DNA from: Pseudomonas sp. ERMR1:02
GTDB lineage: Bacteria > Pseudomonadota > Gammaproteobacteria > Pseudomonadales > Pseudomonadaceae
Reading direction: 5' to 3'
DNA length: 64,000 nucleotides
NCBI RefSeq assembly: GCF_002277815.1
Contig: NZ_NKJI01000001.1
Span: 179,501-243,500, forward strand
Part shown: positions 10,413 through 19,000 of the stretch, piece by piece
Layout: each line of letters begins with the position of its first letter
Numbering within the stretch: position 1 is the first letter of the stretch
The notes under the pieces: generated by a model
Database searches by the model: none
The model's input: the letters and a program-made list of their open reading frames with translations, nothing else
Told to the model about the DNA's origin: nothing
Program-made: the position numbers and the translations under genes

Positions 10413-10665
10413 CGATTTCGGCCTCTGGTAACAGGAGGCCAAACTCTAAAGTGGGGTTACAGGTGCCGATGTCAGGCGCTTCCGGCAATCGTGCGAGGAA
10501 TATCGGAGATTGCTGAGGAAAAAAAGCAGCTGCACAAATGCGGCAGCATTTGTCGTTTTCGGGCTGACTGTTTTTCCTACGACAATTGAGGCTGTGCTCA
10601 GCGGAACGTTGCGGTTTCATTTTTCAGGATGGCTTCCGACCGCGTTTAGGTGTCATCACTAAAAC

Positions 10666-10805
10666 TGCATTATATTGCAGTTAGAGGACGAGGAATTACC
10701 GTCTGTATGCATTTTATTGCGTGTACAAATGCTGTTGATTTGTCTTGAATGCATTATATTGCGTTTATAGTTGATAGGACTCTTCAAGAAATGCATTTAA
10801 ATGCA
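10666..10805. promoter_or_regulatory. Four operators at exact 42-bp spacing upstream of hipA
   Basis: Near-palindromic sites start at 10666 (TGCATTATATTGCA), 10708 (TGCATTTTATTGCG), 10750 (TGCATTATATTGCG) and 10792 (TGCATTTAAATGCA). Start-to-start spacing is 42, 42 and 42 bp, four helical turns, so all sites face the same side of the DNA. The DNA between them is not repeated. The last site ends 11 bases before the hipA start. The 404-bp gap 10413-10816 holds nothing else I can name. Confidence 0.8.
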
Positions 10806-10816
10806 GGTAAAAAAGC

Positions 10817-12147
10817 ATGTACAACCTGACATTGCAGGTTTTTACGGCGGGGCAATGGTCCGACGCCATGGTCTTGAGCTTTGATAAACCTGAAAACGGC
10901 TTCGAAAGCCGATGCAATTTCGGTTACGAGACGAGTTATCTCGTCGATAACCATGAATTCATAGGGTCCCCGTTTTCCAAGGCGGTGAGTGCAAGACTCC
11001 CATTGGATTGGGATAGTCGGCGTTCCGGCGCGCCAGCATTCGTGCATGACATTGCACCTGCGGGAGCCGCGAAAAGGTTTCTTCTAGCACGCTTGGGACA
11101 AGGTAAGCCCACAGATATCAGCGCCGATCTTTACCTGCTGGGTCGAAGCACTCCGGCCCTATCGGTAACATGCGGATAAAGGAATCTGCCGAGGCAGTGG
11201 ACGAGCGGGAGCCCATCGGGTTTGAACGTCAGGATGTCATCCGTCGTGACAACCGATTCCTCGAGTACGCCTATGAGTTAGGTGCTGCTATTGGCGGTGC
11301 AACAGGGGCTGGAGGCGAGGCTCCGAAGCTTTTGTTGGCTGAAAACAAGAGCGGCCTTTTGTACCCGGATGCAGTGCTGGACGACGCGGAAGTCACACAG
11401 CATTGGTTTGTGAAGTTTGCTCGCAATAAAGGAAATCAGACTGATCAAGACATCCTCCGAAGTGAATACCACTACTACAAAGCTCTGCAGACCCTAGGTA
11501 TCGAAACAGTTGCTGAAGAAGGGTTGGCGTTAGAGGAAGCAACCAAGCCCAGCTTGTGGATGCAGCGTTTTGATCGGCAGGTAACCGACCAAGGAATAAA
11601 GCGTTTTGCCGTAGAGTCGGTTTATTCGCTGGCGAACGTTACTCAGCCTGGAAGTGCGATGAACCACATGGAGGTAATCCGCATGCTTGCCGGGCTTTGG
11701 CGTGAAGTGGGGCAGGCGAATCGGATTCCGGATCTTGTTGCCGACTACTTGCGTCGGGATTTAATCAACAAAATACTCGGAAATTCGGATAACCATGGTC
11801 GCAACACCGCAATCATCCGGGATACGGACTCGTTTCGTTTGGCGCCAATTTATGATTTGGCGCCAATGGTGATGGATGACGAAGGTGTGACCCGCACGAC
11901 CAAGTGGCCAAAAGAGCTGGAGAGGGCAGGGGATGTCGATTGGCGTGGAGTATGTCGTGCGCTAGCTGATATCGCTGATCCGGATGATCCATTGGCAGGA
12001 TTGGCTGACGCGACAGACTCTTTCGAGCGTTTGCGTGAGGATGCGCTACGTTTGGCGGCACTTCCCGACATTTTGGCTACCAGTGGATTGCCTGCGGTGA
12101 CAATGAATCATCCGCGCATAGCATTAAAAATCTGGAGCAACGTTTGA
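10817..12147 (+). CDS. HipA-family serine/threonine kinase toxin (apparent frameshift)
   Basis: A 443-residue HipA-like kinase once one base is restored. The N-terminal part (MYNLTLQVFTAGQWSD onward) is the HipA N-domain; the kinase core shows a glycine-rich loop (GATGAGGEAPKLLL), the ATP-binding lysine in WFVKFARNKG, catalytic NSDNHGRN and metal-binding PIYDLAPM. HipA proteins stop growth by phosphorylating targets such as glutamyl-tRNA synthetase. The frame breaks at CCC 11157-11159; a fourth C gives RSTPAPIGNMRIKESAE. A downstream HTH protein is the likely antitoxin, and four phased operators lie upstream. Confidence 0.85.
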
Positions 12148-12163
12148 AAGAGTGGGACCTGAA

Positions 12164-12442
12164 ATGAGCATGACCGTTGCCGAGCGCACGGTGCTCATAG
12201 AAAACATTCAAGAAGGGCTCACCCAGGGCTCGATTGAAATCGGTGAAGCTGTCCGACGCCTGCGAGTGGAAGTTACCGGCCTGCATCAGACCCAATTTGC
12301 CAAGATGTGCAAAATCTCGGTACGCACACTGGTGCATATCGAGCATGGGGAAGGGAACCAGACGCTGAAGTCGCTGAACGCAGTATTCCGCCCTTTTGGA
12401 TTGAAGATGGGTGTAGTGCGAATTCGGCGTGATATCAGCTGA
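12164..12442 (+). CDS. XRE/HipB-like HTH antitoxin candidate
   Basis: 92 residues from the ATG at 12164, 16 bases after the hipA stop; a GTG at 12152 is an alternative start. Residues 40-75 (QTQFAKMCKISVRTLVHIEHGEG) form an XRE-type helix-turn-helix, and the rest is short and basic. Being in one operon with a HipA kinase, it probably binds and inhibits the kinase and represses the operon through the 10666-10805 operators. The order kinase-then-HTH is the reverse of E. coli hipBA. Confidence 0.8.
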   Translation: MSMTVAERTVLIENIQEGLTQGSIEIGEAVRRLRVEVTGLHQTQFAKMCKISVRTLVHIEHGEGNQTLKSLNAVFRPFGLKMGVVRIRRDIS

Positions 12443-12458
12443 AACTGCGCCGGTCATT

Positions 12459-12548
12459 TGTAGGAGCCGGCTTGCTGGCGATGGCGGAGCTTCACGCAAC
12501 ATAAGTGTCAACTGACACGCCGCTATCGCCAGCAAGCCGGCTCCTACA
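12459..12548. repeat. REPIN (TAGGAGCCGGCTTGCTGGCG family)
   Basis: Facing arms of TAGGAGCCGGCTTGCTGGCG at both ends, between the HTH gene and the convergent acetyltransferase gene. Confidence 0.88.
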
Positions 12549-12577
12549 GAGATCAGACGTTGCTGATCCTCAATTGA

Positions 12578-13248
12578 TCAGCCGCGGCACTCAGCCAGCG
12601 TTTTCACCTGTCCCGAATCCGTCTGGTTTTCATCGCTCAACCACTTCTCGAACCCCGCGCCAATCGCTGGCCATTCCGAGTCCAGAATCGAATACCAGGC
12701 GGTATCCCGGTTCTGCCCCTTTACCACCATGTGTTGGCGAAACACCCCTTCAAAGCTGAAGCCCAACCGCTCGGCCGCGTATTTGGAGCGGGCGTTGCCG
12801 TTGTTGCACTTCCATTCAAGGCGCCGGTAGCCCAAGGCGAACGACTCTTTGGCCAGCAGGTAAACCGCTTCAGTGCTTTTCGGCGAACGCTGCATCGGGG
12901 CGCCGAAGGTGACGTGGCCGATTTCGATGCGGCCCTGGGCCGGAACGATGGACATCAGACTGAGGATGCCTTGCACGTCGCCACTGGCGCGATCGATCAC
13001 GCTGAAGAAATACGGGTCGCTGTTGGCGGCGTGGTTGTTCAACCAATCATTGAAGACGCTGCGTTCCGGGAACGGGCCGTATGGCAAGTAATCCCAAGTT
13101 TTGGGTCGGCGCCGGGGCCTTGCAGGGCTTTGAACAAACCGTCGCCGTGGCGTGCCGGGTCGAGTTTTTCCAGGCGGATGAAACGCCCTTCGATCGTTTG
13201 CACTGTTGGCGCCGGGACGCCTTTCCAGTCGGCGAGTGAAGTAGACAT
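12578..13248 (-). CDS. RimJ/RimL-type GNAT acetyltransferase (apparent frameshift)
   Basis: Starts MSTSLADWKGVPAPTVQT after an AGGAGAA ribosome site. The RimJ/RimL-type N-terminus (GRFIRLEKLDPARHGDGLF) and the GNAT core (IEIGHVTFGAPMQRSPKSTEAV, then RRLEWKCNNGNARSKYAAERLGF) are seen. The two halves lie in different frames; one more A in the AA at 13096-13097 gives PKLWDYLPYGPFPERS and a 223-residue protein of normal family length. The substrate is unknown; these enzymes acetylate ribosomal proteins, amino acids or small amines. Confidence 0.82.
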
Positions 13249-13265
13249 GCTGTTCTCCTTGAACC

Positions 13266-13712
13266 TTAAATGGCTTTGCGAAACTGGATGAAACCAGGGC
13301 GTTCGGCGACGCGCTCGTAGAGCTGGATCGCGGTGGCGTTGGTTTCGTGGGTTAGCCAGTGCACCTTGTTGCAGCCGTCAGCTCTGGCTGTGGTGTAGAC
13401 GAATTCAATCAACTGGCGACCGACGCCGGTGCCGCGGGTTTCGGGTGCCACCAGCAGGTCTTGCAGGTAGCAGGAGTTTTCGATGCTCCAGTTCGAACGA
13501 TGGTAGATGAAATGCACCATGCCCACCGCTTTGCCATCAGCCCAGGCCAGCGCGGCGTGAGTGGGCTCGTTGGGGTCGAGCATGCGCTGCCAGGTGCTGT
13601 CAGTCACAGTCTCGGGCAATTCGGTTTTGTAGAAACGCAGATAGGTCTGCCACAGCGGCAGCCAGGCGCCGTGGTCGTCGGCGCTGACCTGGCGGATGTC
13701 GATCTGACTCAT
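13266..13712 (-). CDS. GNAT N-acetyltransferase
   Basis: 148 residues starting at the second ATG (MSQIDIRQV), 7 bases behind AAGGA; an ATG two codons earlier sits too close to it. The acetyl-CoA loop is DLLVAPETRGTGVGRQLIEF and the C-terminal part (THETNATAIQLYERVAERPGF) is typical GNAT. It follows the PaiB-like gene at a few bases, so the two and the next GNAT probably form one transcript. A PaiA/PaiB-like pairing of GNAT and FMN-binding protein is known in Bacillus; the substrate here is unknown. Confidence 0.82.
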   Translation of the reverse strand: MSQIDIRQVSADDHGAWLPLWQTYLRFYKTELPETVTDSTWQRMLDPNEPTHAALAWADGKAVGMVHFIYHRSNWSIENSCYLQDLLVAPETRGTGVGRQLIEFVYTTARADGCNKVHWLTHETNATAIQLYERVAERPGFIQFRKAI

Positions 13713-13721
13713 GTTCATTCC

Positions 13722-14345
13722 TTAACGCATCAATTGGGCGAGCGCGTGGTCGTGCACATCGGGGCTGGCGGCCAACCCTTCGCGCACGCCGGCGATGTCG
13801 GCGGGGTCACGGTTCTGGCTGAGCTTGCGCTTGCCGTCCAGTCGTTCGATTGGCACGGCGAAACCGACGATGGCCTTGAGCATGCCGTCGATGTAATCGG
13901 CGGGGGCATCGGCGACTTTCCAAGGCTGAGCACGGCCGCTCTCATGGCGATCAGTCAGAGTGCTGACGATGTCGAGCAGCCGTCCGCCATCGCTGAAGGT
14001 TTCGGCGCGACCATAGGCATGTACGGCGACGTAGTTCCAGGTTGGGACGACTTTGCCGTGCTCGGCCTTGCTTGGGTAAAAGCCCGGGCTGACGTAGGCA
14101 TCGGCACCGGAGAAAATCAGCAAGGCTTCGGCGCCGTCACGCAGGTCTTTCCACTGCGGATTGGCCTTGGCCAGATGCCCGTACAGCGTGCCCTTTGGAC
14201 CTTGTTCGCGATGGAGCAACACGGGTACATGGCTGGCTTGCAAACCGTGTTCGCCGTGGGTCACCAATATGGCGAGGCGGGTGGCGAGGATCAGCTCGTG
14301 CAGTTGGGACAACTCATCGATGGCAAAAGCGCGGGGCGTGTACAT
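13722..14345 (-). CDS. PaiB-family FMN-binding protein
   Basis: 207 residues from MYTPRAFAIDELSQLHELI, 9-11 bases after AAGGAAAA; an ATG ten codons upstream lacks a ribosome site. The sequence matches the PaiB/split-barrel FMN-binding family (ILVTHGEHGLQASHVPVLL, SPGFYPSKAEHGKVVPTWNY). Family members are annotated as negative transcriptional regulators or flavin enzymes. It is divergent from the MocR gene across 92 bp with an ATTGGTC/GACCAAT repeat, so it is a likely target of that regulator. Confidence 0.82.
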   Translation of the reverse strand: MYTPRAFAIDELSQLHELILATRLAILVTHGEHGLQASHVPVLLHREQGPKGTLYGHLAKANPQWKDLRDGAEALLIFSGADAYVSPGFYPSKAEHGKVVPTWNYVAVHAYGRAETFSDGGRLLDIVSTLTDRHESGRAQPWKVADAPADYIDGMLKAIVGFAVPIERLDGKRKLSQNRDPADIAGVREGLAASPDVHDHALAQLMR

Positions 14346-14387
14346 GGCGAGATTTTCCTTGGCGAATGCTTGCATCCTAGGCAGGCT

Positions 14388-14420
14388 ATTGGTCTGTTGT
14401 AAGAGCCATTAATGACCAAT
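14388..14420. promoter_or_regulatory. Inverted-repeat operator candidate between paiB-like and MocR genes
   Basis: ATTGGTC (14388-14394) and GACCAAT (14414-14420) form a perfect inverted repeat 19 bases apart in the divergent promoter region, and a related half site AGGTCCATTG follows. MocR proteins bind such multipartite sites next to their own gene. The assignment is inferred from position. Confidence 0.5.
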
Positions 14421-14437
14421 TTCATAGGTCCATTGAA

Positions 14438-15987
14438 ATGCATAGCGAACCGCTGTCCCTGTCGTTCAACCCGGCCGGTATCGAACTCGATCGCCGCCAG
14501 GGCCTGAGTCGACAGCTCTACCAGGCATTGCGATTACGTGTACTGGACGGACGACTGGCCAGCGGCACGCGATTGCCCGCAAGTCGGGATCTGGCCGCGG
14601 CGTTGGCGATTTCCCGCAACAGCGTGGTACGTGCCTACGATCAACTCTACGCCGAAGGGTTTATCGAGGGACGCGTTGGCGACGGGACTTATGTTGCGCA
14701 ACTGCCCCAGACAACGTTACCGGGGAAAAAACTATCCACAAAAGTATCCACAGGGTTTTCAACAGGCTTACCCACAGCCTTATCCACAAATTGGTTAGAT
14801 TTACCTGTGATTTCATCCAGTAAAGTTATCCACAGCGGCGCTCTGGGGCGCGTTGAAACAACCATTTAGCTCTGCCGCCAAGTGGTCCGCCGCGCGCATT
14901 TCGAGTGGGGGTTCCAGCGTTCGATCTGTTTCCTTTTGAGGTCTGGGCCAAGCTGAATGCGGCTTTCTGGCGCAAACCGGAACTACAGCAGTTGTGTTAT
15001 GGCGACCCCGCAGGTGACGAGCGTTTGCGTGGGCTCATCGCCGCGTACTTGCGCAGTTCCCGTGGCATGCAGTGCACGGCTGAACAAATTGTGATCACCA
15101 GTGGTGCGCAGCAGGGGATTAGCCTTTGTGCACAGTTGCTGGTGGAACCGGGCGACGGGGTGGCGATTGAAAATCCGGGGTATCGGGCCGCCGGTCATGC
15201 CTTCGCCGTGGCCGGGGCGCGCCTGCACGGAGTGGCGGTGGACGGCGAGGGCATCGACTGCGCTGAATTGACTGCGCTCGGCGATTGTCGCCTGGCCTAT
15301 GTCACACCTTCGCATCAGTACCCGACTGGCGTGGTCATGAGCCTGGCGCGACGTCTGGAATTACTGGCCTGGGCCGAGCGCACTCAGGGCTGGATCGTCG
15401 AAGACGACTACGATGGCGAATACCGTTACAGCGGCGCGCCACTGGCACCGTTGGCGGCGCTTGATCGGCAGGGTCGGGTTTTGTACGTCGGGACATTTGG
15501 CAAAGTGGCCTTCCCGGCATTGCGTTTGGGGTATCTGGTGTTGCCGCCAGCGCTCACGCAGGCATTTTCTCAACGTAGAGCGGTGGACGTGCGGCACTCC
15601 GAGGTCAGCACCCAAGCGGTGATGGCCGAGTTCATGGCCGCCGGCCACTTCCAGCGCCACATCCGTCGCATGCGTCGTGCTGCATTGAGTCGTCGTAACA
15701 CGTTGCTGAGCGGTTGGCCCCAGAACATCCCAGGTATCGGCAGCCTGCCGAGTGTTGCGGCGGGGCTGCATTTAACGGTTGCAGTCGACACTCAGGCTCG
15801 TGAGCAAGAACTGATTGAAAAAGCCATGAGCGTCGATGTTGAAATCAATGCGCTGAGCAGTTACTGGCTGCCAGATACGCAAAAACCGGTGGACCAGCGC
15901 GCCGGGCTGGTCCTGGGTTTCGCGGCGGTGCCTGAAGCGGCCATCAGTGCTGCATTAGGACGACTGGAAAAAGTTTGGCGCCGTTGA
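14438..15987 (+). CDS. MocR-family (PdxR-like) PLP-dependent regulator (apparent frameshift)
   Basis: 516 residues after repair: a GntR winged helix (LSRQLYQALRLRVLDGRLASG, ASRDLAAALAISRNSVVRAYD), a linker, and a class I aminotransferase-like domain with ITSGAQQGISL, YVTPSHQYPTG and GTFGKVAFPALRLGY, in which the PLP lysine lies in the GTFGK stretch. The frame breaks at AAA 14856-14858; a fourth A joins GRVEN to NHLALPPSG and continues into FDLFPFEVWAKL. The linker is coded by a five-fold 12-bp repeat of DnaA-box-like sequence. PdxR itself controls PLP synthesis; the target here is probably the divergent PaiB-like gene. Confidence 0.86.
14732..14834 (+). repeat. Array of six DnaA-box-like nonamers (five at 12-bp period)
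   Basis: Nonamers start at 14732 (CTATCCACA), 14744 (GTATCCACA), 14756 (TTTTCAACA), 14768 (TTACCCACA) and 14780 (TTATCCACA), exactly 12 bp apart and in one orientation, and a sixth perfect TTATCCACA lies at 14826. The first five are in one codon phase and encode Leu/Val/Phe-Ser/Pro-Thr repeats in the MocR linker; the sixth is in a different codon phase. Two match the DnaA box TTATCCACA exactly. Confidence 0.75.
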
Positions 15988-15988
15988 A

Positions 15989-16020
15989 AAGACCCGCGTC
16001 AATCACGGGTCTTGCCTTTT
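15989..16020. terminator. Bidirectional terminator between MocR and the giant gene
   Basis: AAGACCCG (15989-15996) pairs with CGGGTCTT (16006-16013), followed by GCCTTTT on the plus strand and preceded by AAAA, between two convergent genes. Confidence 0.7.
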
Positions 16021-16027
16021 AGTTGGC

Positions 16028-19000
16028 TCAGGGTTTCGAGGAGGAGGGCTTTGGCTTCTGCAAGAACAGTGCTTTGGCCAGTTGCGGGCTGATTTCGCTG
16101 CGATAGATCGCGATCAGCTCGCTATTGGATGTGGTTGTTCGCAGATCATATCCACCACCTAACCTGCGTTGTGATGCGGTTTTCAGGTGGGCTGCGGTAT
16201 AGCCCTCGTCAGGCGTTTCAAGTTTGGGATAATGAAAGTGCGCGTACCAAAGTACAGCGCCATTAGCGTCGCCAGCCTTCCTGGATCCAGTGCCTGAACC
16301 AGTGCCACGCTCACGAATTTCATACTCTTCCAGAAAGTCCTTTCTGTGTCCTTTGAGCCGGTTTCGACCTGGAGTCTTGACGATGTCCACCAGTCCTTCG
16401 CCGTGCAGCCATTCAACACGGGCGGCGGTCGGTAGTTGTCGTTTGATTATGGTGATTCGGGTGAGGCGACCCTTTGCGTAAAGAATGGTCGCTTCATCAT
16501 TGAGTTGCTTCACCACGTTGACGGCTGAAGTCTGGCCGCCTTCGGTGGCGTTCAGGTCGATCAGGGCCTTGTCGATTGCGTCGGCCGCTTCCGTCATCCG
16601 AGAGGCCTGTTGCTTGAACATCTCCTCGATTTCCACAGGAATACGCCCGGCCTGATTAGCATGTGTTTCGGTTCGACGGGTAAAGGGCTGCAATTGATTC
16701 AGTAACATTTGGCCCTGCTGGATACTGACGTCCAGATTGGGGCGTATGGGCATCGTCGGCGGGGCCTGATCCTTCACATGTTCGAGCCAGTTACCGGGTG
16801 TTTTTTCACGAAACGTCGCGATGACCTTTCCAGTCAGCGGTGATGTCACGTCGAACAAATCAATTTCATCGCCGGCCAATCGCTGGCGGGGGGTGCCGAC
16901 CACAGTCCCTTTGAAGCGCGTTTTGATGATGCGTTTGCGAGGCAGCGCAGGACGTGACGGTCCCGCCGTCGGCTCAAGCATCCTGCGTTCGTGCAACAGG
17001 TCCGCGAGTTGCTTCGCCGTGGGCTCGTTGAATGCCTTGATCCGCTCGCGCATCAGTTGCAGTGGTGCGTCCAGCAATTGCTCGGGAAACTCTTCGGACA
17101 GATCGGCAATCCGTTGGTCCAGGGTTGCAAATTGCTCCACCAGATCGTTGAAACCGTCGATTCGTTCGAGCAGCGCGAGTGTCTCTGCGTCGGCAGCGAG
17201 GTCTAGAGAAGACTGAATGGTGAGGCCGGCATCTTCGACAAGGTTTTCGATTGTCTGCCGTGCAGGCGCCAGGTCGGCCGGGGTGCTGTCTTTGAGACAT
17301 AGCTCCTGAGCAATACTGATCTGGAATAGTTTCAGATCCTGCAGCTTGAACGTCGGCAATTGTGCGGTGTATTCACGGGCCACTTCGCAGGCTTCCTTAC
17401 CGAGGCGCGTCAGTTCTTCGATTCGAGCTCCAGCAAATTCGATCTTGTCGATAAAGCCCTGTGTCAGGTCGCTCGTGAGCTGATGAATCTGGCGTGGCGT
17501 CTGCGGACCTTCGACCTCATTCTGGTCCAGCAGCGCAAGGGATTGGCGCATACGTTCACCGAAAATACGGTTTTGGCAAATGAACCATTTCTGTGTCAGT
17601 GATAGCTGGAGTTCAAGGCAACTGACAATGACCGGGCGATAGTTCGGGATGGGCTCAAGGGCGTTGTAAGTCTTGAGTTGTTCAATGTAGGTGCCGTAAG
17701 TCGTCAACTGTGAATCCAATGTTTCGATCAGGGATTGGTGATCGGCATCGGTAGCGGCTTTTTCTGCTGTTTCCAGTTCCTTTTGCAACTCCAGCTTGCG
17801 GCCATCAAACGCTTTCAGTTGTTGCTTCAAGTCTTCCTTGCGTCGCTGGTTGGCGCGCTCAAGGGCTTTTCGACGACCGCCGCCACGTAGCCTAAGGCGC
17901 GTGTCGATGAACCACTCTCCCTTCGCCGAATGAATCAGGAGAGGGCCTTTCACCGCAGGGGTTTGCCGTGAATCGATGATCTGCACTGCATCGTTGTCGT
18001 TCAGCATGACTTCGAACCAGCGTCGACCGACCTTCGCGTACCACTTGCCGTTGAGTCCACTGAGATGCTGGTGGGGGCCGGGATCGAGCGAAGGCGCTGC
18101 CAGTCCTGCAGGTACTGCAATGGTCAGGCTTTCAAGCACGGCACCCAGAGCCCCGGGCGGCAAAGTGCCGAGGGCATGTAGAGAGGTTTCATGTGCCACC
18201 GCAGGTTGGCTTGCCTGCCAGTCGGGCAGGCGAGTCACGGTTGGTTTGGTGGCGGGCACAGTTTGTGTTGCAGGGTGTACGGTTGTAGTTTTTTCGGGTT
18301 TTCGCGTGGAGGGTTTGTGGCCAGCGGCCGCTTGATGGGCGAGCACCATGCCCAGGGTCAGCAGCAGGTCGGTCATGGCGGACCAGACACCTTGGCGATC
18401 ATCATTTTCGTTGGCGTCGGTTGCTTCCTGCAGATCGTCCATGATCTGCCAGATCCAGGCAGCCGTACCGGCCGTGCGACCTAGGAAGGGCAGCGCGATA
18501 TTGAAAAGCATCCACGCGCCTTTCTTGAGCGTTGCCCAGCGGGCTTCGGCATTGGATACCGATTGGCGGTCAGCCAACGTGACCATCGCGTTGGCGTTCG
18601 CTTTGAACAAAGCCAGGAAAGGTTTCTCACCCAGCGACTTCGTGCTCAACGCCACGCTGCCCATCTTGGCCAGAACCGAGGTGGGCTCAACCAGTAATTG
18701 CGCCACAGTCCAGACCGAAGGCAACTCGCCGGGGAAGACATACTGGGAATAGTTGAAGCGCACACTGTCCGGTAGCCAGGCCAGGATCGATTGGCGAAGG
18801 TCTTTGTTTTGCCTGATCGCATACAACAGATTCGCTTCGCTGGGATATTGCAGCAGCGGGTGGTCGAGTAACGGCCGGTAGAGCAGGCAAGGTCCCAGCG
18901 TGGCGAGTCGCGGCCCGATCACAAACATGTTGGCGACTTCATCGGCCTTGCTGTCAGTGCGGTCCCCGGGAATGAGTGCCAGCGGGCGAATAATGACTTC

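Noticed and set aside
10817..12147. A tripartite HipBST-like system with separate HipS and HipT
   Set aside because: The two open frames look like HipS and HipT at first, but one more C at 11157-11159 joins them without gap or extra residues into one HipA of normal length, and eleven other genes show the same defect.
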